The notes under the pieces are model-generated. The model made no database searches, was not told the DNA's origin, and saw only the letters and a program-made list of their open reading frames with translations. From NCBI RefSeq assembly GCF_011082085.1, contig NZ_CP041063.1, forward strand, positions 186,001 to 250,000: a DNA stretch of 64,000 nt, written 5' to 3'. Within the stretch, counting starts at the first letter, position 1. Each line of letters opens with the position of its first letter. The stretch is from Bacillus sp. Cs-700. GTDB lineage: Bacteria; Bacillota; Bacilli; Bacillales; Guptibacillaceae. Below, piece after piece: positions 1-13,419 of the stretch. The translations under genes were made by a program, and so were the position numbers.

Positions 1-551
1 TAAGCGGCATTAATGGCGTTGTTCGCCCTGGGATTGTGCACAGAATCGACAAAGATACATCAGGTTTGTTGATGGTTGCTAAAAACGATAAGGCGCATGA
101 ATCACTCGTAAAGCAACTGCAAGCCAAAACAGTTAACAGACTGTATACGGCCATTGTACATGGCAATATTCAGCACGATGTAGGCACGATTGATGCTCCA
201 ATCGGACGAGATCGTCAAGATCGTCAAAAAATGACGGTGACGGATGAAAATAGTCGCGATGCTGTAACACATTTTCGTGTGCTTGAGCGATATCAGCAAT
301 ATACGTATGTGGAGTGTAAGCTTGAAACAGGTCGGACGCATCAAATTCGTGTGCACATGAAGTATATCGATCATCCTGTCGCAGGGGATCCGAAATACGG
401 ACCAAGAAGAAAGTCGCTTCCAATTGACGGTCAAGCTCTACATGCAGGAGTACTTGGTTTTCGTCACCCTGTAACGGAAGAGTGGCTTGAATTCTCAGCG
501 CCTATTCCTGAAGATATCGAACGCTTATTAAAAAGACTTAGACAAGATTAA
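1..551 (+). CDS. rluD: RluD-family 23S rRNA pseudouridine synthase, 3' part
   Basis: The 5' end lies outside the window; the frame is open from base 3. The product would isomerise specific uridines of 23S rRNA to pseudouridine in the cytoplasm. Near the start of the fragment is the HRIDKDTSG motif of the RluA/RluD family, whose Asp is the catalytic residue, followed by the downstream family block GRTHQIRVH and the C-terminal HPVAGDPKYG. An N-terminal S4 domain is expected upstream but cannot be seen. The gene sits just before pyrR, matching B. subtilis ylyB. The exact target uridine cannot be read from the sequence. Confidence 0.93.
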   Translation, partial: SGINGVVRPGIVHRIDKDTSGLLMVAKNDKAHESLVKQLQAKTVNRLYTAIVHGNIQHDVGTIDAPIGRDRQDRQKMTVTDENSRDAVTHFRVLERYQQYTYVECKLETGRTHQIRVHMKYIDHPVAGDPKYGPRRKSLPIDGQALHAGVLGFRHPVTEEWLEFSAPIPEDIERLLKRLRQD

Positions 552-553
552 GG

Positions 554-582
554 TTGACTTTAGAGAAGATCTCTGCGATACT
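554..582 (+). promoter_or_regulatory. sigma-A promoter of the pyr operon
   Basis: A -35 box TTGACT (554-559) is separated by 17 bases from GATACT (577-582), with an extended -10 TG at 574-575. It begins three bases after the rluD stop and precedes the first PyrR attenuator, so transcription should start near 589. This is the only strong promoter seen ahead of the pyr genes. Confidence 0.75.
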
Positions 583-602
583 CTTTGTAGACAACAGCAT
601 AC

Positions 603-707
603 CCTTTAACGACAGTCCCGTGAGGCTGCAAAGGAAAATCGGCTGCGTACGAACGCTACATTTGTATGCCCAAAAACCCTTTTGCCCTCATGGCGAAAGG
701 GTTTTTT
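603..707 (+). promoter_or_regulatory. PyrR attenuator 1 (pyrR leader)
   Basis: A PyrR binding loop lies at about 603-634: arms CCTTT and AAAGG enclose CAGTCCCGTGAGGCTG. An intrinsic terminator follows at 672-707, with an AAAACCC/GGGTTTT-type stem and a T run. In the family mechanism, UMP-bound PyrR stabilises the first hairpin and so allows the terminator to form. The loop has CGTGAGG where the two later copies have CAGAGAG. Function is inferred from position and similarity to the known pyr leaders. Confidence 0.85.
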
Positions 708-721
708 ATGCTAAGGAATAG

Positions 722-1285
<564 letters not shown>

Positions 1286-1291
1286 ATCGTG

Positions 1292-1389
1292 CTCCCTTTA
1301 ATTCCGTCCAGAGAGACGGCCAAGGGAGGAACCGCGTTCCGTTATAGGACACGCGCGTACCTCCTTGCGGCCATGCAAGGAGTTTTTTT
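1292..1389 (+). promoter_or_regulatory. PyrR attenuator 2 (pyrR-pyrP intercistronic)
   Basis: A PyrR binding hairpin at 1292-1328 has outer arms CTCCCTT and AAGGGAG and the canonical loop CCGTCCAGAGAGACGG. The terminator is at 1361-1389: CTCCTTGC and GCAAGGAG followed by T7. It lies between the pyrR stop and pyrP, where the second B. subtilis pyr attenuator is found. Confidence 0.9.
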
Positions 1390-1431
1390 ATAAGCATGGC
1401 CGGGACACGCACAATCAAGGAGGAAAACATC

Positions 1432-2748
1432 ATGAAACAAGTACTAGGAATTCGAGACGTTCCAAAACCATCAAGTTGGCTTACATTAAGTTTACAGCAT
1501 TTATTTGCCATGTTTGGCGCAACGATATTAGTTCCGTTTCTCGTCGGTCTTGATCCGGCCGTGGCTCTTGTCTCAAGTGGACTTGGTACACTAGCGTATC
1601 TCTTAATTACAAAAGGTCGAATTCCTGCTTATCTCGGCTCATCATTCGCATTCATAGCGCCAATCATATCAGCAGTATCATTACATGGCCCTGAAGGAGC
1701 GATGATTGGGAGTTTCTTTGCAGGAATTGTTTATGGATTAGTTGCGATCGGAATTCGAACACTTGGCTTAAACTGGCTCTTAAAGCTGCTGCCGCCGATC
1801 GTTGTAGGACCGGTCATTATGGTGATTGGGCTCGGGCTTGCGGGAACGGCAATTGACATGGCCATGAACAACCCGGCAACGGAAGCTTATAGCGGCACAC
1901 ACTTTACTGTCGCGCTTGTTACGCTTGGCATTACCATTCTTGCTTCGATGTTTTTAAGAGGATTTTTCAGCCTGATCCCGATCTTAATCGGCATTGTATC
2001 AGGATATACATTTGCTTACTTTATGGGCATTGTCGATTTAACACCGATTAAAGAAGCTTCATTCTTTCAAATGCCCGACTTTATCATCCCGTTTGCAGAT
2101 TACAACCCAGTAGACGTCTTCTCATGGGAAATCCTGTTTATCATGGTTCCCATTGCGGTTGTCACGATCGCTGAACACATTGGCGATCAGATGGTCTTAA
2201 GTAAAGTAGCTGGAAAAAACTTCTTAAAAACACCAGGTCTTCATCGTTCTATTCTTGGTGACGGCGTAGCGACAATGATTGCATCTTGTCTTGGTGGACC
2301 GCCAAACACAACTTACGGCGAAAACATCGGTGTGCTTGCCATTACACGAGTGTTCAGCGTCTTCGTTATCGGAGGAGCCGCTGTGCTCGCACTCATGTTC
2401 GGCTTTGTAGGAAAAATAACGGCGCTTATCTCAACCATTCCAACCGCCGTCATGGGCGGAGTTTCAATCCTTCTCTTCGGAATTATTGCTTCTTCAGGCT
2501 TACGCATGCTAATCGATAACAAAATCGATCTTGGAGAAAAGCGAAACTTAATTATCTCCTCTGTTATTCTTGTTATCGGTGTAGGTGGTGCCTTCATCCA
2601 AGTAAGTGATAACTTGCAAATTGCTGGCATGGCTCTAGCTACGATTATCGGTATTGCGCTAAACTTGATCCTGCCTGGGGGAAGCTCACAGCAATCCGTA
2701 GAAAAAATGTTTGAAGAAGATCTAGATAACAATGAACCAGCTGCATAG
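1432..2748 (+). CDS. pyrP: Uracil permease PyrP
   Basis: A membrane uracil:H+ symporter of the NCS2 family that supplies exogenous uracil for salvage. The 438-residue protein is dominated by hydrophobic segments. It carries the family region PPNTTYGENIGVLAITR at about residues 290-306 and an Asn/Glu-containing GEN motif. I start at ATG 1432, which follows AAGGAGGAAAACATC; an upstream ATG at 1396 lies against the terminator and adds 12 atypical residues. The gene is flanked on both sides by PyrR attenuators, so uptake is co-repressed with synthesis. Confidence 0.95.
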   Translation: MKQVLGIRDVPKPSSWLTLSLQHLFAMFGATILVPFLVGLDPAVALVSSGLGTLAYLLITKGRIPAYLGSSFAFIAPIISAVSLHGPEGAMIGSFFAGIVYGLVAIGIRTLGLNWLLKLLPPIVVGPVIMVIGLGLAGTAIDMAMNNPATEAYSGTHFTVALVTLGITILASMFLRGFFSLIPILIGIVSGYTFAYFMGIVDLTPIKEASFFQMPDFIIPFADYNPVDVFSWEILFIMVPIAVVTIAEHIGDQMVLSKVAGKNFLKTPGLHRSILGDGVATMIASCLGGPPNTTYGENIGVLAITRVFSVFVIGGAAVLALMFGFVGKITALISTIPTAVMGGVSILLFGIIASSGLRMLIDNKIDLGEKRNLIISSVILVIGVGGAFIQVSDNLQIAGMALATIIGIALNLILPGGSSQQSVEKMFEEDLDNNEPAA

Positions 2749-2752
2749 TATC

Positions 2753-3784
<1,032 letters not shown>

Positions 3785-3785
<1 letters not shown>

Positions 3786-5065
3786 TGCTAATCCAACGCG
3801 CGAAACTAATAAACGAAACTGGAGAATTGATCGAGCAGGATGTACTTGTAAATGAGGAAGGACGAATTGAAGAAATCGCAAAAGGTATTGAAAAGGGCAC
3901 GCATGAAACGTTTGATGCAAAAGGAAATCTTCTCGTTCCTGGTCTTGTTGATCTCCACGTGCACTTAAGAGAACCGGGCGGTGAGCATAAAGAGACGATT
4001 GAAACGGGAACGAAAGCAGCAGCAAAAGGTGGATTTACGACAATAGCGGCGATGCCGAATACAAGACCTGTGCCAGACAATGAAGATACGATGGAGAAAT
4101 TAATGAATCGCATTAAGGAAACGGCTAGCGTACGGGTCCTTCCATACGGAGCGATTACAACAAGGCAGCTTGGTCAAGAGCTTACAAATTTCAAGGCGCT
4201 TAAAACTCATGGCGCATTTGCGTTAACAGATGATGGCGTTGGCGTCCAGAACGCAGGCATGATGTTAGAAGCGATGAAGCGTGCGGCAGCGAGTAACCTA
4301 TCCATTGTCGCTCATTGTGAAGAAAATACGTTGATCAATGGCGGAAGCGTTCATGAGGGGAATTTTTCAAAAGAAAAAGGATTAAACGGTATCCCGTCTG
4401 TATGTGAAGCTGTACATATTGCAAGGGACGTTCTGCTCGCTGAAGCAGCAGGCGTACATTATCACGTTTGTCATATTAGCACGAAAGAATCGGTACGCGT
4501 CGTCCGGGATGCGAAACGAGCGGGAATTAACGTCACTGCAGAGGTGACACCGCATCACTTGCTTCTATCAGAAGATGACATCCCTGGGCTTGATACAAAT
4601 TATAAAATGAATCCTCCATTACGCTCGAAGGAAGATCGAGAGGCTCTACTTGAAGGCCTGCTCGATGGGACAATTGATTTTATTGCAACAGATCATGCCC
4701 CACATTCACAGGATGAAAAAGCACAATCAATGGAGAAAGCACCGTTTGGTATCGTTGGACTGGAGACTGCCTTTCCACTTCTTTATACTCATTTTGTTGA
4801 AAAAGGGACGTTTACGCTCAAGCAACTTGTGGATTGGTTAACGGTGAAGCCAGCACGTGCATTTGGTTTAGAATACGGCACGCTTGCGAGTGGCGTACAT
4901 GCCGATATGACCATTATTAATTTATCAGAGGAAGAGGATATAAATCCGGAGTTCTTTGTCTCAAAGGGGAAAAACACCCCATTTACTGGGTGGGCGTGCA
5001 AAGGATGGCCAGTCGCAACATTTGTAAATGGAAAAATCGTGTTTGAAAAGGGGAGCGATCAATGA
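3785..5065 (+). CDS. pyrC: Dihydroorotase PyrC
   Basis: Cyclises N-carbamoyl-aspartate to dihydroorotate, the third step of UMP synthesis. At 426 residues it is the usual size of the class I amidohydrolase type. The zinc ligand motif HVHLREPG is at 58-65 and the late metal/catalytic block ATDHAPH near 302-308. The start overlaps the pyrB stop by one base (TAATG) and the end overlaps pyrAA by four, which suggests translational coupling along the operon. Confidence 0.97.
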
Positions 5066-6153
5066 TGAAAAGACAGCTAATTCTAGAAGATGGGTCCATT
5101 TTTGTAGGAAAAGCATTTGGTAGTGACATCGAAAAAAGCGGTGAAGTTGTTTTTAACACAGGCATGACGGGCTATCAGGAAATTTTATCAGATCCTTCTT
5201 ACTGCGCTCAAATCGTCACGCTAACGTATCCGTTAATCGGAAACTACGGCATTAACCGAGATGATTTCGAATCAATTAACCCATCTGTACACGGCCTTAT
5301 CGTTAAAGAAGCAACGGCTGTGCCAAGCTACTGGAGAAATGAAATGACGCTTGATGAACTGCTTCGTGTGAAGGGCATTCCCGGGCTAGAAGGAATTGAT
5401 ACAAGAAAGCTCACAAAGCTGATTCGTTCGAATGGAACACTAAAAGGAAAGATGTGTAGCATGGACGTCGATCCAGAAAAAATTGCGCGTGATCTAAGAG
5501 AAACGCCGTTAAAACGAGATCAGGTGAAGCAGGTGTCCATTAAAGCACCATACGCAAGTCCAGGAAGGGGCTTCCGCATTGTCCTTGTCGATTTCGGGAT
5601 GAAGCACGGCATATTAAGAGAACTCACAAAGCGGAAATGTGATGTTGTGGTTGTTCCATACAATACATCAGCGGAAGAAATTCTTCGCCTAAATCCTGAT
5701 GGCGTCATGCTTAGTAACGGCCCTGGGGACCCGAAAGATGTTCCCGAGGCTGTAGAGATGATCAACGGAATCCTTGGTAAAATCCCGCTCTTTGGCATTT
5801 GTCTTGGTCATCAGCTGTTTGCCCTTGCTTGTGGAGCAAATTCAGAGAAAATGAAGTTTGGTCATAGAGGATCAAATCATCCGGTAATGGATTTAACTAC
5901 AAAACGCGTGGCGATTACTTCACAAAATCACGGGTATACAATCGCACCTGAAACGCTAGAAAAAACGGAGTTAGTTGTTACACATGTTGCCGTAAATGAT
6001 GGGTCAATTGAAGGGGTTAAACATAAGGAATATGCAGCCTTCAGTGTGCAATACCATCCAGAAGCTTCACCTGGTCCTGAAGATTCCAATGAACTTTTTG
6101 ACGACTTTATCGCAATGATTACAACATTCAAGGGGGAAAAAACATATGCCTAA
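5062..6153 (+). CDS. pyrAA: Carbamoyl-phosphate synthase, pyrimidine-specific, small (glutaminase) subunit
   Basis: Hydrolyses glutamine and passes ammonia to PyrAB for carbamoyl phosphate synthesis. The class I glutamine amidotransferase domain fills the C-terminal half, with nucleophile motif GICLGHQL near residue 246 and catalytic HPEA near 333. The N-terminal half contains NTGMTGYQE and the TYPLIGNYG block. The start is ATGATG: 5062 gives a four-base overlap with the pyrC stop, while 5065 gives [10 protein letters not shown], closer to B. subtilis. The two choices differ by one residue. Length is 362-363 residues. Confidence 0.96.
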   Translation: MMKRQLILEDGSIFVGKAFGSDIEKSGEVVFNTGMTGYQEILSDPSYCAQIVTLTYPLIGNYGINRDDFESINPSVHGLIVKEATAVPSYWRNEMTLDELLRVKGIPGLEGIDTRKLTKLIRSNGTLKGKMCSMDVDPEKIARDLRETPLKRDQVKQVSIKAPYASPGRGFRIVLVDFGMKHGILRELTKRKCDVVVVPYNTSAEEILRLNPDGVMLSNGPGDPKDVPEAVEMINGILGKIPLFGICLGHQLFALACGANSEKMKFGHRGSNHPVMDLTTKRVAITSQNHGYTIAPETLEKTELVVTHVAVNDGSIEGVKHKEYAAFSVQYHPEASPGPEDSNELFDDFIAMITTFKGEKTYA

Positions 6154-9100
6154 ACGTACAGATATCCAAAAAATCCTTGTGATCGGATCAGGACCGATTG
6201 TTATCGGGCAAGCAGCAGAATTTGACTATGCAGGGACGCAGGCTTGTCAGGCGTTAAAAGAAGAGGGATATGAAGTGATTCTCGTAAACTCGAATCCGGC
6301 CACCATTATGACGGATACAACGATTGCGGACGAAGTTTACATCGAACCACTTACGCTTGATTTTGTTAGCCGCATCATTCGAAAAGAACGACCAGATGCT
6401 CTTCTTGCGACGCTTGGAGGACAAACTGGACTAAATATGGCAATGGAATTATCAGAAGCGGGCGTTTTAAAAGACTATGAAGTAGAACTTTTAGGTACTA
6501 AACTTGATGCAATTCAGCAGGCAGAGGATCGAGATCTGTTTCGTACGCTCATGAATGAGCTAAACGAGCCAGTACCGGAAAGTGATATTATTCATAATCT
6601 CGAAGAAGCCTATCGATTTGTGAAGCGAATAGGCTACCCGGTCATCGTTCGCCCTGCCTATACGCTCGGAGGAACAGGCGGTGGAATTGTAAACAATGAT
6701 GAAGAGCTAGAAGAAATTGTTTCAAGTGGACTTAAGTACAGCCCGGTGACCCAATGTCTTCTCGAGAAAAGCATCGCAGGCTTTAAAGAAGTAGAGTATG
6801 AAGTGATGCGTGACGGTCAGGATCAGGCGATCGTCGTTTGTAACATGGAGAACATTGACCCAGTTGGCATTCACACAGGTGACTCCATCGTTGTGGCACC
6901 TAGTCAAACGCTATCAGATCGCGATTATCAAATGCTACGAAACGTCGCGCTTAAAGTCATTCGCGCCTTGAAAATTGAGGGAGGCTGTAACATTCAGCTT
7001 GCGCTTGACCCATACAGCTTCCAATATTACATCATTGAAGTAAATCCTAGGGTTAGCCGTTCCTCAGCACTTGCATCGAAAGCAACGGGCTATCCAATTG
7101 CTAAACTAGCAGCAAAAATAGCGGTTGGACTCTCTCTTGCAGAAATGAAAAACCCGGTTACAGGGAAAACGTATGCAAGCTTCGAACCAGCTCTAGACTA
7201 TGTTGTATCAAAGATTCCAAGATGGCCATTTGATAAATTTGAAAGTGCGAACCGTAAATTAGGAACGCAAATGAAGGCAACGGGTGAAGTAATGGCGATT
7301 GGGCGTACGCTAGAAGAATCCTTCTTAAAAGCTGTGCGTTCTTTAGAATCGAACGTCAGTCATATATGCATTCCAGAATTAGCTGAGCTTGACGACGAAA
7401 CGCTGGAGAAACAAATTCGTTTCGCAGATGATGAGCGCATCTTTGTTGTAGCGGAAGCATTTAGAAGAGGAAAGACCATGAAACAAATTCATGACTGGAG
7501 CATGATTGATCATTATTTCCTCGTGAAGATCCAAGGAATGATTGAGCTTGAAAACAAACTAAAAGAAAATAAAGGGAATCTTGATCTTTTACTTGAAGCA
7601 AAACAAAAAGGGTTCTCAGATGACATCATTGCAACTCTCTGGAATCAAACAGAGCTTGAAATTTATGAGCTCAGAACAAAAGAATCCATCCGACCTGTCT
7701 ACAAAATGGTCGATACCTGTGCAGGTGAATTTGAATCGGAAACACCGTATTACTATTCAACGTATGAGGAAGAAAATGAGTCGCTAGAGACGCCGAAAGA
7801 GAGCGTGCTTGTGCTTGGTTCAGGACCAATTCGAATCGGGCAAGGAATTGAGTTTGACTACGCAACCGTGCACAGTGTTTGGGCAATTCGCGAAGCGGGA
7901 TATGAAGCCATTATTATTAATAATAATCCAGAAACGGTTTCAACGGACTTCAGTATTTCAGATAAGCTATATTTTGAACCATTAACAGTAGAAGATGTGA
8001 TGCACGTCATCGATCTTGAAAAGCCTAAAGGCGTAGTCGTTCAGTTCGGTGGCCAGACGGCTATTAATCTCGCAGACGAACTATCAGCTCGAGGAGTAAA
8101 AATTCTAGGGACATCTTTAGAAGATATGGATCGCGCAGAGAATCGCGATAAATTTGAAATGGCGATGGCTGAGCTGAACATTCCGCAACCAGAAGGGAAA
8201 ACAGCAACGTCTGTTGACCAAGCTGTCTCGATTGCCGAGCGAATTGGCTATCCAGTCCTTGTTCGCCCATCCTATGTTCTCGGGGGAAGAGCTATGGAAA
8301 TTGTCTATAAAGAAAGCGAACTGCTTCATTACATGGAAAATGCGGTTAAAGTGAATCCGCAGCATCCAGTCTTAATCGATCGCTATTTGATGGGGAAAGA
8401 AATCGAAGTTGATGCCATTTCAGACGGAGATAACGTGTTTATTCCAGGGATTATGGAACATATCGAACGAGCTGGAATTCACTCAGGCGATTCCATCGCT
8501 GTGTATCCACCTCAGAGCTTATCGAGTGATGTGAAGCAAACGCTTATTGATCAAACGATCACGCTTGCAAGAGGATTGAAAATCAAAGGGCTCCTGAATA
8601 TTCAATATGTGATTCAAAATGAGCAAGTCTATGTGCTCGAAGTAAACCCGCGCTCAAGTCGCACCGTGCCATTCTTGAGTAAAATTACAGGGGTACCAAT
8701 GGCGAATCTCGCAACGAAAGTCATTTTAGGAGCATCACTTACTTCCCTTGGTTACGAAACGGGGTATGGAACAGAGCGAGACGATGTGTATGTAAAAGTA
8801 CCGGTCTTCTCGTTTGCGAAACTGCGTCGCGTAGATATTACGCTCGGGCCAGAAATGAAATCAACAGGTGAGGTAATGGGTCGCGATTATACGCTAGAGA
8901 AAGCTTTATATAAAGGACTAGTAGCTTCAGGTATGAAGATTCCTACGCACGGCTCAGTCTTATTCACAATCGCCGATAAAGACAAAGAAGAAGCGATCGA
9001 TATTGTAAAACGGTTCAATGCAATCGGCTACCACATTCTTGCGACAGAAGGAACGGCTCAGATCATACGTGATCTTGGGATCCCTGTGACAGTCGTAAAT

Positions 9101-9351
9101 AAAATTGGGGCAGAAAAGCCGAATTTACTACACGTCATTCGTGAAGGACAGGCGCAATTTGTCATTAACACGCTCACAAGAGGAAAGCAGCCTGCCCGTG
9201 ACGGCTTCCGCATTCGACGCGAGTCAGTTGAAAATGGTGTTGTGTGCTTCACGTCGCTTGATACTGCAAAAGCGTTGCTACGGGTTATTGAAACGATGAC
9301 GTTTACGAGCACAAGCATGCCGAAGTTTCATGAAAAAGAAGTGGTTCGTTC

Positions 9352-9355
<4 letters not shown>
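6146..9355 (+). CDS. pyrAB: Carbamoyl-phosphate synthase, pyrimidine-specific, large subunit
   Basis: Makes carbamoyl phosphate from bicarbonate, ammonia and two ATP. The 1069-residue protein shows the internal duplication of CarB: the N-terminal half begins [19 protein letters not shown] and the second half repeats [18 protein letters not shown] from about residue 554. Each half contains an ATP-grasp fold, and the last ~135 residues form the methylglyoxal-synthase-like allosteric domain. A strong AAGGGGGAAAA ribosome binding site precedes the ATG, and the start overlaps pyrAA by eight bases. It is intact and full length. Confidence 0.97.
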
Positions 9356-11737
<2,382 letters not shown>

Positions 11738-11754
<17 letters not shown>

Positions 11755-12385
11755 ATCACTATTGGAAATTGAAGCTGTCAGCCTTCAGCCAAATAATCCA
11801 TTTACATGGTCATCAGGTTTGTTATCACCGATTTACTGTGATAATCGATTAACCCTCTCTTATCCAAAGGTAAGAAAGGAAATTGCGCGTGGGCTTGTCG
11901 CTATGGTGAAAGAAAAATACGCTGATGCAGAAGTGATTGCCGGAACAGCTACCGCTGGTATTCCTCACGCTGCTTGGGTAAGCGACCTGCTCGATCTTCC
12001 GATGGTATATGTTCGAGGAAGTGCAAAAGGCCATGGAAAAGGAAATGTGATTGAAGGAAAAGTAGAGGAAGGACAAAAGGTTGTTGTGATTGAAGATTTG
12101 GTTTCAACAGGAGGCAGCGCGATTGATGCTGTGAAACAATTAGAAGCCGCTGGCGCTAACGTGCTCGGTGTTGCCGCCATCTTTACATATGGAATGAAAA
12201 AGGGAGCAGAGCAGTTCGCGAACGAGGAAATTGCCTGGTATACGCTCACCAATTTCGATGAATTATTAACATGTGCCGTAGAAAACGGTATGATTGAAGA
12301 AAGAGAGGTTCAATCACTGCTTCACTGGCGCGACAATCCATCCTCAAAAGAATGGTTGGAGCAGTTGAAAGATCTCTCCGTATAG
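11738..12385 (+). CDS. pyrE: Orotate phosphoribosyltransferase PyrE
   Basis: Converts orotate and PRPP to OMP, the step before PyrF. The PRPP motif [16 protein letters not shown] is at 115-130 and the flexible-loop region [11 protein letters not shown] at about 93-103. At 215 residues it matches the Bacillus enzyme. The start overlaps the end of pyrF and follows TGGAGGAAGTCAT. It is the last biosynthetic gene of the operon. Confidence 0.97.
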
Positions 12386-12395
12386 GAGGGGTAAG

Positions 12396-13052
12396 ATGAG
12401 AAAAATGCAGGGAGAAGAGTTCGATTCACTCGTATCCTTTTTTGATGATATGGCACGAACAAAGTGGCTTGGTGCCGTTCATGATGAACTAAAACAAGCT
12501 TCCGGTTCATGGACAGAAAAATCTATTCTCGATGTAGGGTGTGGAACAGGGAGACTTCTTCTTCGTGGTGTTGAGGAAGCGAGCATGCTGACAGGTGTTG
12601 ATCTATCATCTGAAATGATTAAAGCTAGCAAACAGAATTTTTTCTTTTTGAATCGTTCGAATAAAAGTCACTTTTCAGAAGGTGACGCATGCAACCTTGC
12701 GTTTGAGGACGACTCGTTTGATTTATCTCTATCAACGTGCGTCATGTTTCTTTTACCTGAGCCTGAAGCAGGCATGAAAGAGATGATTCGTGTAACAAAA
12801 AAAGGCGGGAAGGTTGTGATGTTAAATCCATCTCTTCAAATGGACCAAATGGCTGCTTTCAAGTATGCCAAAAAACATGACATGAGCGGTTTTGAACAAA
12901 CTTCTTTGCTTAAATGGTCGAATGTTTCTACGAAAAGGCACCGCTACTCGCCGGATCAGTTAAGTGAAAAGCTGAAAGGTTTAGGTGCGAAGGAAACAAA
13001 GCATGTTGAAGTGCTGGATGGTTTGGCCATTATTACAGTAGCATCCTTATAA
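12396..13052 (+). CDS. Class I SAM-dependent methyltransferase, substrate unknown
   Basis: A 218-residue soluble protein with the Rossmann methyltransferase motifs: motif I ILDVGCGTGRLL at 44-55 and GVDLS at 67-71. The next strands show EGDACNLAFEDDSFD and a post-motif ending MKEMIRVTKKGGKVV. It resembles the UbiE/Methyltransf_11 group, but no substrate can be assigned. It starts ten bases after the pyrE stop behind TAGGAGGGG and ends at the operon terminator, so it is probably co-transcribed with pyr. It is not part of the B. subtilis pyr operon. Confidence 0.85.
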   Translation: MRKMQGEEFDSLVSFFDDMARTKWLGAVHDELKQASGSWTEKSILDVGCGTGRLLLRGVEEASMLTGVDLSSEMIKASKQNFFFLNRSNKSHFSEGDACNLAFEDDSFDLSLSTCVMFLLPEPEAGMKEMIRVTKKGGKVVMLNPSLQMDQMAAFKYAKKHDMSGFEQTSLLKWSNVSTKRHRYSPDQLSEKLKGLGAKETKHVEVLDGLAIITVASL

Positions 13053-13091
13053 AAAAAGGTTCCCGCTCAGTTTAGCGGGAACCTTTTTTAT
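13053..13091 (+). terminator. Terminator of the pyr operon
   Basis: Stem AAAGGTTCCCGCT / AGCGGGAACCTTT with a short loop and a T run, immediately after the methyltransferase stop. Confidence 0.92.
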
Positions 13092-13419
13092 AGCGAGAAA
13101 AACATCATAATGTAGTGGAAGTGTAAATAATATGACGATCATATTAAAGTTTAATAGTTTTGTATCTTAATTGTAAAGAATAAAACATTGTTTTACAAGA
13201 ATATTAAGCTGTGGTAATCTAGGTAATTGAGTCCTTTAATGTAAGATTAAGGGTTATTTTCCAATTCTATATTTAGTTTCCTACCAAGTGAAGAGTACTT
13301 TCCTATTACTATAAGATGGTTAAATCTTTTCTTTAAATAACGCAGATTTTTGTAATGGATGGATACTATTAATCAACTAGTTGCACTGGACTCAATATCA
13401 TAGATAAAGGTGAAGTGTT
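13092..13419 (+). promoter_or_regulatory. AT-rich intergenic/leader region ahead of the glycosyltransferase gene
   Basis: No gene is seen here. It holds a 19-base operator-like inverted repeat at 13128-13146 (arms TAATATGA and TCATATTA around CGA). A second nested dyad at 13171-13198 has TTGTAAA…TTTACAA outside AAAAC-ATT-GTTTT. A possible extended -10 TGGTAATCT lies at 13212-13220 with no convincing -35. If that -10 is used, the leader is about 190 bases long. The composition is visibly more AT-rich than the flanking operons. Confidence 0.4.

Noticed and set aside
102-434. Open frames antisense to the rluD fragment
   Set aside because: They have no family motifs and are shadows of the coding strand; the same holds for other antisense frames throughout the window.
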